Assembly (NCBI GenBank): GCA_030672885.1
Contig: DAOVFN010000031.1
Span: forward strand, 1 to 7,455
Direction of reading: 5' to 3'
DNA from: Candidatus Aenigmatarchaeota archaeon
GTDB lineage: Archaea > Aenigmatarchaeota > Aenigmatarchaeia > QMZP01
DNA: 7,455 nt
Shown: positions 1 through 6,063 of the stretch, one piece after another
How the letters are laid out: every line of letters starts with the position of its first letter
How positions within the stretch are numbered: position 1 is the first letter of the stretch
Translations under genes and position numbers: made by a program
The notes under the pieces: model-generated
Databases searched by the model: none
Told to the model about the DNA's origin: nothing
What the model saw: the letters and a program-made list of their open reading frames with translations, nothing else

Positions 1-1
1 C

Positions 2-541
2 GATTCAGAGGGCAACTGCCGCGTCCACTGGAGGCCCTGTTGGAACATAAACTTTGTTGTGGAGGGTAAGGATGGCCCGGAAGAGGTTGATATGATGGTG
101 GACGATGGCGGGGAAATCCTGGAGGACGAGAGCGAACCGTGCACAGAGTGGTGGTGTGAGGCAGTTCCCTGCCGCTATACATATACCGAGCAGGCAGGCG
201 ATTCCTCCTTCGAGTACATAAACGAGGACTGCCAGACTCCACATGTTGCGTGCGATCCTGGTTATATGCGGTGCAGGGAGTGCTGGACATCGGATGACTG
301 CATAGGAGAGGTCACAGAGACCAATTCCAGTATTGTTACCTACAGGTTTGATGTCTTGGGAACAGGAGAATACAGCATAATAGACAACCAGGACTTTGTC
401 TGCAACGTAACCTATGAAGGGAGCCTCCTTATTTCCAACACCACTGATGTCGAGACCTGCAGGCTGATAGTCTCGAGCTTCGCAAGATGCGTGGGCGGGG
501 TGTGCGACTTCATGCCGGAGTTTGCCCTGATACCGTTTTAG
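2..541 (+). CDS. Cysteine-rich, probably exported protein, 3' part only
   Basis: The reading frame is open to the left edge from base 2 and ends at TAG 539-541, so only the C-terminal 179 residues are visible. The GTG at 59 is merely an internal valine codon. The visible part has 14 cysteines, an even number, many in closely spaced groups (CTEWWC, CRECWTSDDC, CVGGVC), which suggests disulfide bonds. It also has three N-x-S/T sequons (NSS, NVT, NTT), an acidic segment just before the first cluster, few lysines and no membrane helix. These features fit a surface or secreted archaeal protein whose signal peptide lies outside the window. I do not recognise the family. There is no sign of co-transcription with the next gene, which has its own promoter 15-25 bases after this stop. 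Confidence that it is coding is high; the exported location is inference. Confidence 0.75.
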   Translation, partial: DSEGNCRVHWRPCWNINFVVEGKDGPEEVDMMVDDGGEILEDESEPCTEWWCEAVPCRYTYTEQAGDSSFEYINEDCQTPHVACDPGYMRCRECWTSDDCIGEVTETNSSIVTYRFDVLGTGEYSIIDNQDFVCNVTYEGSLLISNTTDVETCRLIVSSFARCVGGVCDFMPEFALIPF

Positions 542-552
542 CCCATGCCACA

Positions 553-579
553 GAAACCTTTATAAGTTTCGCATGAAAC
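553..579 (+). promoter_or_regulatory. Leaderless isc promoter with GAAAC/GTTTC operator half-sites
   Basis: A TATA box TTTATAAG at 559-566 has its centre about 27 bases before the ATG at 589, so transcription should start at or next to the start codon. Three half-sites are interlocked with it: GAAAC 553-557, GTTTC 566-570 and GAAAC 575-579. The first two form an inverted repeat around the TATA box with an 8-base spacer. The last two form an inverted repeat with a 4-base spacer between the TATA box and the start. A protein bound here would block TBP/TFB or RNA polymerase, so repression, probably by the product of the first gene, is the natural reading. The half-sites are seen directly; who binds them is inferred. 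Confidence 0.6.
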
Positions 580-588
580 ATAATTCAT

Positions 589-885
589 ATGAAAAACAAA
601 TCATATAATAACTTCTTTGCGAACTTCTCAAGCAGTTCCAAGTTCGACATAATCATGGCCCTGAGGGCGGGCCCCCTCAACGTGACAGAGATTGCCAGGA
701 GGATTGGCGGGGAGCAGAGTGCGGTGTCCCATAACCTGGCCCATCTGAACATGTGCTGCATCCTGAACGTGAGACAGGACGGCAAGCAGAGGCTATATTC
801 CCTCAACAGGGAGACCGTGATTCCCATGATTGAAACAGTCGAGAGGCACGTCAAGAGACACTGCCTCAGGGGGTGCAATCGATGA
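589..885 (+). CDS. ArsR-type winged-helix regulator of the isc operon, four cysteines
   Basis: This 98-residue protein is close to the usual ArsR/SmtB size. Residues about 18-74 follow the family pattern: a helix FDIIMALRAGPLNV, the helix-turn-helix TEIARRIGGEQSAVSHNLAHL, then the wing VRQDGKQRLYSLN. The classical ELCVCDL metal site of ArsR and SmtB proteins is absent. Instead there are Cys56-Cys57 at the end of the recognition-side helix and Cys92 and Cys96 in the C-terminal tail, with His87 and His91 nearby. These could bind a metal or an Fe-S cluster, which would make sense for a gene heading an iron-sulfur assembly operon. The stop codon overlaps the iscS start as ATGA (882-885), so the two are probably translationally coupled. 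The start is set by the leaderless promoter. The fold is well supported; the sensing role is inference. Confidence 0.88.
   Translation: MKNKSYNNFFANFSSSSKFDIIMALRAGPLNVTEIARRIGGEQSAVSHNLAHLNMCCILNVRQDGKQRLYSLNRETVIPMIETVERHVKRHCLRGCNR
868..875 (+). promoter_or_regulatory. Shine-Dalgarno that favours the ATG start of iscS
   Basis: AGGGGGTG at 868-875 lies six bases before ATG 882 and resembles the archaeal AGGAGGTG core. A GTG at 873 in the same frame lies inside this motif and has no suitable site before it, so ATG 882 is preferred. Confidence 0.5.
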
Positions 886-2033
886 AGCCTGACAGGATAT
901 ACATGGACAATGCGGCAACAACCAGGGTCGACCCCGATGTCGTCAAGGCCATGACGCTCCACTTCAGTGAGGGTTTCGGGAATTCCAGTTCCCTGCACTC
1001 TTTTGGCAGTGATGCCGGGAGGGCGCTCTCCAAGTCCAGAGAAACCATATCCAGAAGGGTCAAAGCCAGGGACCACAGACTGGTCTTCACCTCAGGCGGC
1101 ACAGAATCAAACAACCTCGCGCTCAAGGGCATCGCCTTTGCGAACAGGAAAAGAGGAAAGCACATAATCACGAGTTCTATAGAGCATGACTGCGTGCTCA
1201 ACTCATGCAAGTGGCTTGAGAAACAGGGTTTCGATGTCACATATCTCCCTGTCGATAGCGAGGGCTTTGTCGACCTGGGTGGCCTGGAGAATGCCATAAG
1301 AAGGGACACCATCCTGGTCTCGATAATGCACGCGAACAATGAGATAGGAACAATGGAGCCAATAGGGGAAATCGGAAGGATATGCTCTGACCACGATGTA
1401 TGGTTCCATACGGATGCCTGCCAGAGTTTCACAAAGGCCGAAATAAATCTGGAGAAACAGAACATAGACCTGCTTACCATAAACTCGCACAAGATATGCG
1501 GACCCAAAGGAGTGGGCGGGCTCTTTATCCGGAGGGATGTCGCGATTGACCCTATTATGCATGGCGGCGGCCAGGGATCCGGTCTCAGGAGCGGGACCGT
1601 GAACATACCCGGCATCGTCGGGTTCGCAAAGGCAGTGGAGATTATGAACGACAGCCGCGTGGAACACATGACCAGGCTCAGGGACATGCTGATTAAGGGC
1701 GTCCTGGATATCGATGGCTCGCGCCTGAACGGCCCCATGAGAAAGAGGCTCTGCAATAACGCACATTTCTCTTTCAGGCACATAGAGGGGGAGTCTCTGA
1801 TAGTCCGCCTGGACCTGAAGGGTATCGCTGCATCAACAGGCTCTGCCTGCTCCTCCGGCTCCCTGGAGCCAGGTCATGTCCTGACAGCAATAGGCTTAGA
1901 GCCAGAATATACGAATGGCAGTGTCCGGATGAGCCTCGGCAGGGAGAACACAAAGGACGAGATAGGCTATGCCTTGGAGGCATTGAATGAGTCTGTTGAT
2001 ATCCTGAGAAGAATCAGCCCGTTCAAGAATTAG
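882..2033 (+). CDS. iscS: Cysteine desulfurase, class I (IscS/NifS family)
   Basis: PLP-dependent enzyme of 383 residues that converts L-cysteine to alanine and passes the sulfur as a persulfide to the scaffold protein. The family motifs appear in order: DNAATT (residues 9-14), SGGTESNN, EHDCV with the PLP-stacking His, HANNEIGT, HTDACQS with the Asp that pairs with the PLP nitrogen, SHKICGPKGVG with Schiff-base Lys204, GGGQGSGLRSGT, and the mobile loop TGSACSSGSLEP with the persulfide Cys323. The long catalytic-Cys loop and the length match class I (IscS/NifS) rather than class II (SufS). ATG 882 is chosen because it overlaps the upstream stop as ATGA and has a Shine-Dalgarno sequence; an in-frame GTG at 873 is the alternative. 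The iscU gene follows after eight bases, so the pair should be made together. No active-site residue is missing. It could be called NifS, but there is no nitrogenase context. Confidence 0.97.
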   Translation: MKPDRIYMDNAATTRVDPDVVKAMTLHFSEGFGNSSSLHSFGSDAGRALSKSRETISRRVKARDHRLVFTSGGTESNNLALKGIAFANRKRGKHIITSSIEHDCVLNSCKWLEKQGFDVTYLPVDSEGFVDLGGLENAIRRDTILVSIMHANNEIGTMEPIGEIGRICSDHDVWFHTDACQSFTKAEINLEKQNIDLLTINSHKICGPKGVGGLFIRRDVAIDPIMHGGGQGSGLRSGTVNIPGIVGFAKAVEIMNDSRVEHMTRLRDMLIKGVLDIDGSRLNGPMRKRLCNNAHFSFRHIEGESLIVRLDLKGIAASTGSACSSGSLEPGHVLTAIGLEPEYTNGSVRMSLGRENTKDEIGYALEALNESVDILRRISPFKN

Positions 2034-2038
2034 GTGAT
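2032..2038 (+). promoter_or_regulatory. Shine-Dalgarno of iscU, overlapping the iscS stop
   Basis: AGGTGAT at 2032-2038 starts within the iscS TAG (2031-2033) and lies just before ATG 2042. It matches the archaeal anti-Shine-Dalgarno well and implies coupled translation of iscS and iscU. The same GGTGAT occurs before the gene at 3977. Confidence 0.6.
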
Positions 2039-2041
2039 AGC

Positions 2042-2458
2042 ATGTATAACGAGACGGTAATGGAGCATTTCATGCGCCCGCGAAACACGGGTGAAATAAC
2101 GGATGCTGACGGCATTGGCAAGGCAAGGAACCCTGTCTGCGGGGATGTGATGCACATATTCATCAGTGTCAATAAGAACAATGCTGGAGAGGAGATAATA
2201 TCCGACATAAGGTTCCAGACATTTGGCTGCGTGGCAGCCATTGCTACATCTTCGATGACAACCGAGCTGGCTAAGAAGAAATCCCTTGACGATGCCCTGA
2301 AGATAACGAGGGATGACGTCGCAAGGGCCCTTGGGGGCCTGCCCCCCATCAAGATGCACTGCTCGAACCTGGCACTGGGTGCCCTTCATGCAGCAATAAA
2401 TGACTATCATGAGAAGCAGAAGCAATCGAAAGGGAATGCTCAGGCCGGGACACTGTAG
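2042..2458 (+). CDS. iscU: Iron-sulfur cluster assembly scaffold IscU
   Basis: IscU/NifU N-terminal family protein of 138 residues, slightly longer than bacterial IscU because of a polar tail after about residue 122. It is the platform on which [2Fe-2S] and [4Fe-4S] clusters are built from IscS sulfur and iron. The three ligand cysteines are present: Cys33 in NPVCGD with the adjacent Asp35, Cys63 in FGCVAAIATSSM and Cys107 in KMHCSNLA, preceded by His106. LPPIK at 100-104 corresponds to the LPPVK segment that HscA recognises in bacterial IscU, yet no HscA, HscB, IscA or ferredoxin gene is visible next to it. The change of the usual GCGAA to GCVAA after Cys63 is a minor variant. It is the last gene of the operon; the next gene converges on it with 16 bases between the stops. 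Confidence 0.96.
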   Translation: MYNETVMEHFMRPRNTGEITDADGIGKARNPVCGDVMHIFISVNKNNAGEEIISDIRFQTFGCVAAIATSSMTTELAKKKSLDDALKITRDDVARALGGLPPIKMHCSNLALGALHAAINDYHEKQKQSKGNAQAGTL

Positions 2459-2474
2459 GTTTGTAAAATATGGT

Positions 2475-3098
2475 TCATTCTTCTAACGGAAGTAAATACT
2501 CGAATTCCTTTCCCTGAAGATCGAAAAACAGTGCAGAAGCTTCAGCCATTGGGGGTATTTTCATTATCGGTCCCAACCACCATTCCTTTACATTTTCGAT
2601 AGCTTCTTTTCTTGAAATACCCAATCCCTTCATTGTCTGCAATACGTATGATTCTTCATACTCCTTGATTTTGAGGTAATCTGGCAATTCAATGGATAAA
2701 TCGTCGGCTATTGCGTTCCCTGTTGTTATTAATATCTTATCATGACCAACAAAGAACACACAATCACCTTCATCAGAATACTTTTCGATAAGAGAAAGGT
2801 TATCTTTTCCGTTAGCAATTATTTGATCATCACTGCCCATGCCTCTCATTTGTGAAAGTCCCGGTTCCTTTTGTAGATATAATCGTTTTCCTGCTTTCTT
2901 ATCAAATAGCGGAATTAACTCTTTTGCAGTTTCAGTGGTTCTTCCGCTTCCGGATACTATAACAGCACAAGATATGCCTTCTGGCAGCCTTTCTTCCAGG
3001 ACACGATATAATCCATGAACCTGTCTTCTGCCTAAGTCTGATAACTCATCATTCATGTAATTTGCATTCCCGTGCCTGATTAGATACAATTCCTTCAT
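2475..3098 (-). CDS. Histidine phosphatase superfamily (phosphoglycerate mutase-like) protein
   Basis: This 207-residue protein begins with the superfamily signature LIRHGNA, giving Arg8 and the phospho-acceptor His9. The second catalytic set is also visible: Arg53 in SGSGRTTETA, an acidic residue near Glu78, and His119 in FFVGHDKIL. This supports a phosphohydrolase that works through a phosphohistidine. The substrate cannot be told from sequence; family members act on sugar phosphates, nucleotide derivatives, phosphoproteins or small cofactors. Residues after about 140 form an extra C-terminal part with WWLGPIMKIPPMAEASALFF. The gene is visibly richer in A+T than its neighbours, uses many A/T-ending codons, and lies against the direction of the genes on both sides, so a separate origin is likely. 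Its own promoter lies just upstream on the minus strand. Confidence 0.88.
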   Translation of the reverse strand: MKELYLIRHGNANYMNDELSDLGRRQVHGLYRVLEERLPEGISCAVIVSGSGRTTETAKELIPLFDKKAGKRLYLQKEPGLSQMRGMGSDDQIIANGKDNLSLIEKYSDEGDCVFFVGHDKILITTGNAIADDLSIELPDYLKIKEYEESYVLQTMKGLGISRKEAIENVKEWWLGPIMKIPPMAEASALFFDLQGKEFEYLLPLEE

Positions 3099-3118
3099 AA
3101 AATATGGAGATCAGCAAT

Positions 3119-3126
3119 CTTTTTAT
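3119..3126 (-). promoter_or_regulatory. TATA box of the histidine phosphatase gene
   Basis: On the minus strand this reads ATAAAAAG, centred about 25 bases before the ATG at 3098. The spacing predicts a leaderless transcript; no Shine-Dalgarno is seen before the start. Confidence 0.5.
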
Positions 3127-3150
3127 CCTTTATGGCACATACAAACTTGA

Positions 3151-3185
3151 TTTATATTCCGGCAAATAAAATAATACAATAGGTG
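3151..3185 (+). promoter_or_regulatory. TATA box and Shine-Dalgarno for the gene at 3191
   Basis: TTTATATT at 3151-3158 would direct initiation near 3180. AGGTG at 3181-3185 then lies five bases before the GTG at 3191. Together they support the GTG start, with a leader of only about ten bases. Confidence 0.5.
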
Positions 3186-3190
3186 TTCAG

Positions 3191-3886
3191 GTGGCCAAGG
3201 CAAGGAAACATAAAAGGGAAACAAACATCCACAAAAAGAGCAAGCCCAAGACTGTGATATCCGAGATTCCAGGACATGTCAGTATGGAGAGGTCTCCCTT
3301 CATGCTCAGCGGAAAGATGAAATACCTCTCGACAGGCATTGACATGCTCTATGCCCACATTATCAAGGAGAAAAACGTCAGGCTTTCAGCAGCTGCCAGA
3401 AAGTTCAATGTCGACAAGGAACTCATAGAAGAATGGGGGAGCATACTCGAGGACCACCACATGATAGAGATGCATTATCCAGTAGCAGGGGAACCCATGC
3501 TCAAGATCCCTCTTCCAAAAAAAAAGAGAGGCAAGGAAGACGATAAGCACAGGAAGAAAAAGAAACCCAAAAAAAAGGGCAAGCCCCTACACCTTAAACT
3601 GACAAAAAAGAGGCTCCTCATCATGGCAGAGATCATAATACTCGGGGAGTTCCTCATATACATATTCTTTGTGAATACGCATCTGCGGGAGAACTTCATA
3701 CCCACACTGAATTACCAGCTGGCAAACATTCCCGCCAATATAATGAATCTGCCAGGCAGTCTCTTCGGCATTAGCACATCCATCAACCCCATCTATTTCG
3801 TGATATGCATGTTCATAGTGGTTTTCTGGATAGCTATCGTCGTCATGAGTAAGAAAAGAAAGAAACACAAGAAGGCATTTAAGTAG
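3191..3886 (+). CDS. Membrane-anchored winged-helix protein with lysine-rich linker
   Basis: I recognise no named family for this 231-residue protein. It has a basic N-terminal 20 residues, then a likely winged-helix domain at about 46-106. That domain runs IDMLYAHIIKEKNVRL, SAAARKFNVDKELIEEWGSI and LEDHHMIEMHYP, and ends GEPMLKI; this helix-turn-helix-plus-HYP-GEP pattern is one I associate with archaeal membrane proteins. A lysine-rich stretch follows (109-141). Then come two membrane helices, about 142-161 and 200-219, separated by some 40 outward-facing residues, and a basic tail SKKRKKHKK. By the positive-inside rule both ends are cytoplasmic, which places the DNA- or protein-binding domain at the inner face of the membrane. 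The start is GTG, supported by the AGGTG site. Role unknown; a membrane-bound regulator or a nucleoid or complex anchor are both possible. Confidence 0.82.
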   Translation: MAKARKHKRETNIHKKSKPKTVISEIPGHVSMERSPFMLSGKMKYLSTGIDMLYAHIIKEKNVRLSAAARKFNVDKELIEEWGSILEDHHMIEMHYPVAGEPMLKIPLPKKKRGKEDDKHRKKKKPKKKGKPLHLKLTKKRLLIMAEIIILGEFLIYIFFVNTHLRENFIPTLNYQLANIPANIMNLPGSLFGISTSINPIYFVICMFIVVFWIAIVVMSKKRKKHKKAFK

Positions 3887-3912
3887 AATATTGCCTAAGA
3901 TTGAGAGGACTG

Positions 3913-3972
3913 TTTTATAGCCTAGCCTTGGCTGTTCAATGCAAGCTGCTCCTTTGGATGCCGTACGGTGAT
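3913..3972 (+). promoter_or_regulatory. Promoter and Shine-Dalgarno for the gene at 3977
   Basis: TTTTATAG at 3913-3920 is a plausible TATA box, predicting initiation near 3943 and a leader of about 34 bases. GGTGAT at 3967-3972 lies four bases before ATG 3977. The in-frame GTG at 3968 sits inside this site, so ATG 3977 is the better start. Confidence 0.45.
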
Positions 3973-3976
3973 ATGC

Positions 3977-4816
3977 ATGACTGCAGAAAACACAGGAATC
4001 TATGCAATAGAGTTCAAGCCCAATGCTAGCAGAGCGGAGAGTCTCTACAAAGACCTCTTTCGTACCCTAAAAGACGGCAACCCATATTATGGCCAGGTGC
4101 TCCTGAAGGATCGTGGCAATATATCATTTATCGGGACAGAAGAAGAACTCCTTGATTTCTGCAAGGAGCTGCCTGAAAAATACAACATAATCCCGCGGGA
4201 AATCAGTGGTGAATGGTCCGGGAACATTGGAGGATTCTGTTTCGAGTTCGACGTGAAAAAAAAGGGTTGGAAAAAAATATGCGATGATGTAAGGGAATCA
4301 TATGAACACGTCTTTTTGCCAAAACGCGGTAATATAATGCTTATTGGCACAGAACAGGAGTATATCAGCCTCTATAATGCGTTGTTCAGCAAGTACGGGT
4401 TGGACTCGAAAAAAATCAGCGTGAAGTATCCAGAATGGTTTGGCAGAAGGGAGCATGTTGCCGTTGCAGAATCAACCAAGGAACGCGCTGGCTCGCTTAA
4501 GCGGGATAATACCTATGTGACTGTGAATAAGAGGATACTGAAGCGCAGGGGCCTGAAGTTCCTTAAAGGCATCGATTTGACTGATATTCCAATACGCACC
4601 AAAGAATACATGCTGAATGACGAGAAAGACCTCGATAATATCCGGCGCGGCCTATGCAAGGGATGCGTGGACAGCAATGTGCTCCACACCACAGTGACAA
4701 TAACATCCGGTGCTTCACGAGACAAGTTCACGCTCAAGGGCTCGCCAAGAAAGATAGCGAACAGGATCAAGAAAAGGGCCAGGAAGATGCCGAGAACAGA
4801 TAAAAAACAGCTTTAA
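3977..4816 (+). CDS. Unrecognised protein with an internal duplication and CKGC motif
   Basis: I do not recognise this 279-residue protein. The first 155 residues are two copies of one unit. Copy one (about 7-80) and copy two (about 85-154) each start with a G-x-x-x-x-EF strand, continue through a helix into LLKDRGNISFIGTEEE or FLPKRGNIMLIGTEQE, then a helix, then KY and a strand, and end in EW. After a polar linker, a basic part from about 178 contains VNKRILKRRGLKFLKG, the pair CKGC at about 229-232, a strand-rich HTTVTITSG and a lysine/arginine-rich end FTLKGSPRKIANRIKKRARK. The basic tail suggests nucleic-acid or ribosome contact, and CKGC could be half of a zinc site or a redox pair. There is no signal peptide or membrane helix, so it is probably cytoplasmic. 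The two neighbours in the same direction are membrane proteins. Confidence 0.82.
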   Translation: MTAENTGIYAIEFKPNASRAESLYKDLFRTLKDGNPYYGQVLLKDRGNISFIGTEEELLDFCKELPEKYNIIPREISGEWSGNIGGFCFEFDVKKKGWKKICDDVRESYEHVFLPKRGNIMLIGTEQEYISLYNALFSKYGLDSKKISVKYPEWFGRREHVAVAESTKERAGSLKRDNTYVTVNKRILKRRGLKFLKGIDLTDIPIRTKEYMLNDEKDLDNIRRGLCKGCVDSNVLHTTVTITSGASRDKFTLKGSPRKIANRIKKRARKMPRTDKKQL

Positions 4817-4818
4817 AT

Positions 4819-4835
4819 TATTTACATTTAATTTC
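4819..4835 (+). terminator. Possible T-rich terminator after the gene at 4816
   Basis: Just after the TAA the RNA-like strand carries short T-runs within ATTATTTACATTTAATTTC. Archaeal RNA polymerase can stop at oligo-T tracts without a hairpin. The runs are only three long, so this is weak; the same stretch may also act as the upstream part of the next promoter. Confidence 0.25.
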
Positions 4836-4838
4836 TTC

Positions 4839-4846
4839 ATATAACA
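4839..4846 (+). promoter_or_regulatory. Candidate TATA box for the DUF373 gene
   Basis: CATATAAC at 4839-4846 would start RNA near 4868-4870. TTTAAATT at 4813-4820 is a second candidate, giving a start near 4842 and room for a Shine-Dalgarno leader. I cannot choose between them. Confidence 0.3.
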
Positions 4847-4896
4847 GTGACAAATCCAGATGAGACAAGGTGTTTTCCGTGGCCGGCAGGGAAAAG

Positions 4897-5919
4897 ATGG
4901 AAAGGGTCCTTATCCTCAATATTGACAGGGATAATGACATAGGAGAGAAGGCAGGCATAACAGGGCCTGTTATTGGAAGAGAGAGCGTGCTCAAGGCAGC
5001 CTCTGCCCTGGGCCTTGCCGACCCCACGGATTCTGATTCAAACGCCATGTTCGAAGCAGTGAGGCTCCATGACAGCATGAAAAAAACCTGCCACACAGAA
5101 GTGGCCGTGCTCTCAGGCGACAAGAATGTTGGGGTCGAATCCGACAGGAAGATATCCCGGCAGCTGGACTCTGTAATAAGAAAGACCCGTCCCGATTCCA
5201 CGCTTCTTGTTACCGACGGCAGCGAAGATGAGCACATCCTTCCAATAATCCAGTCAAGGCTGCCTATACTATCTGTCAGCAGGGTCGTGGTCCGCCAGGC
5301 CGAGCATCTGGAATCGAGTTACTATAAGATAAAGGATTTTATTGACGAGTCCCTGGACAACCCAAAATATGCCAGGCTCGTGTTCGGACTTCCTGCCATT
5401 GCCCTCATTTTGCATGCACTCTTCGGCTGGGAGGGATGGCGCTTCGTGCTGGGCATATTCGGGGTGTATCTCTTCCTCAAGGGATTCAAGCTCGACAACT
5501 ACATACTTGCTGCCGTGGGAGAGCTCAAGACATCCCTCACCATGAGGAGATTTGCGTTCTTCAGCTATGTTGTGGGGCTGGCCATAAGCATGCTTGCATT
5601 TTACAGGGGCTATGATGCAGCCCTGGGATGGGTGAACACAGGCATCCTGGAAACAGCGTCAGCGTTCATCGCTGCCTCTGTGTACATCTTCTTCCTAGCA
5701 GGCGCCTTTATCTGGATAGGCAGGAGCATCTCCATTGGCGAGCGCTCACTTAAGGGCATGTTAGGTGTCATGATATTCGGTTTTGCCATCTCTCTGGTGA
5801 TATACAACGCAGCCCATCTTATCATACAGCCGGGATTCCCGATCATAATCTTCATGGAGTCCATAGGATTGGGATTCATCCTTATATTCGTGGCCATAAT
5901 ACTTGAGTGGAAAAGGTAG
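4897..5919 (+). CDS. DUF373 family archaeal membrane protein
   Basis: The N-terminal soluble part carries the DUF373 signatures as I know them: NIDRDNDIGEKAGITGPVIGRE (residues 8-29), LADPTDSDSNA, a VTDGSEDEHILPIIQSR block (105-121) and VVVRQAEHLESSYY. It is followed by six membrane helices at about 161-177, 182-198, 219-236, 253-274, 287-310 and 314-336, and a short basic end. The family is archaeal and has no established biochemical role that I know of; the conserved acidic DRDNDIG and DGSEDE motifs could hold a metal or nucleotide. Three starts are possible: GTG 4870, GTG 4879 (six bases after AGGTG at 4868-4872) and ATG 4897 (six bases after AGG). ATG 4897 is chosen because the family usually begins three to five residues before the first conserved strand, giving 340 residues. 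Confidence 0.9.
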   Translation: MERVLILNIDRDNDIGEKAGITGPVIGRESVLKAASALGLADPTDSDSNAMFEAVRLHDSMKKTCHTEVAVLSGDKNVGVESDRKISRQLDSVIRKTRPDSTLLVTDGSEDEHILPIIQSRLPILSVSRVVVRQAEHLESSYYKIKDFIDESLDNPKYARLVFGLPAIALILHALFGWEGWRFVLGIFGVYLFLKGFKLDNYILAAVGELKTSLTMRRFAFFSYVVGLAISMLAFYRGYDAALGWVNTGILETASAFIAASVYIFFLAGAFIWIGRSISIGERSLKGMLGVMIFGFAISLVIYNAAHLIIQPGFPIIIFMESIGLGFILIFVAIILEWKR

Positions 5920-5922
5920 GTC

Positions 5923-6063
5923 TCACAACAGAATCCCTTCAGTCTCATCTATAATAGCATCTATTGTACCAGGAGGATACTTCGTCTTTATACGCTTTAC
6001 AAGTAAGCCAAGATGATATTGTGATTCATTGTTTAATCTCACTTTTAGCTGGTATAATCTCAT
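5923..6063 (-). CDS. Possible 46-residue hypothetical protein
   Basis: On the minus strand, ATG at 6063 to TGA at 5923 encodes 46 residues starting MRLYQLKVRLNNESQYHLG and ending IIDETEGILL. The amino-acid mix is ordinary for a soluble alpha/beta protein, with regular hydrophobic spacing (YQLKVRL, HLGLLVKRIKTKYP, TIDAIID) and A/T-ending codons, unlike the low-complexity product expected from random frames. Upstream in frame there are ten more codons (EKRGPHDIGF) with no standard start before a TGA, so it may be the surviving end of a longer gene. It ends four bases from the convergent DUF373 stop. No family recognised, and no clear Shine-Dalgarno or TATA box seen. Confidence 0.4.
   Translation of the reverse strand: MRLYQLKVRLNNESQYHLGLLVKRIKTKYPPGTIDAIIDETEGILL

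Noticed and set aside
866..1783. Long minus-strand frame (305 codons) opposite iscS
   Set aside because: It is the antisense shadow of a gene with every cysteine desulfurase motif; its product is serine/leucine-rich without a recognisable domain.
2030..2425. Minus-strand frames opposite iscU
   Set aside because: The plus strand encodes an intact IscU with all ligand residues; the antisense products show no domain.
3887..3976. tRNA or box C/D RNA in the gap before 3977
   Set aside because: No cloverleaf arms, TTCRA T-loop or paired C and D boxes can be drawn; the gap is explained by a promoter and a Shine-Dalgarno.
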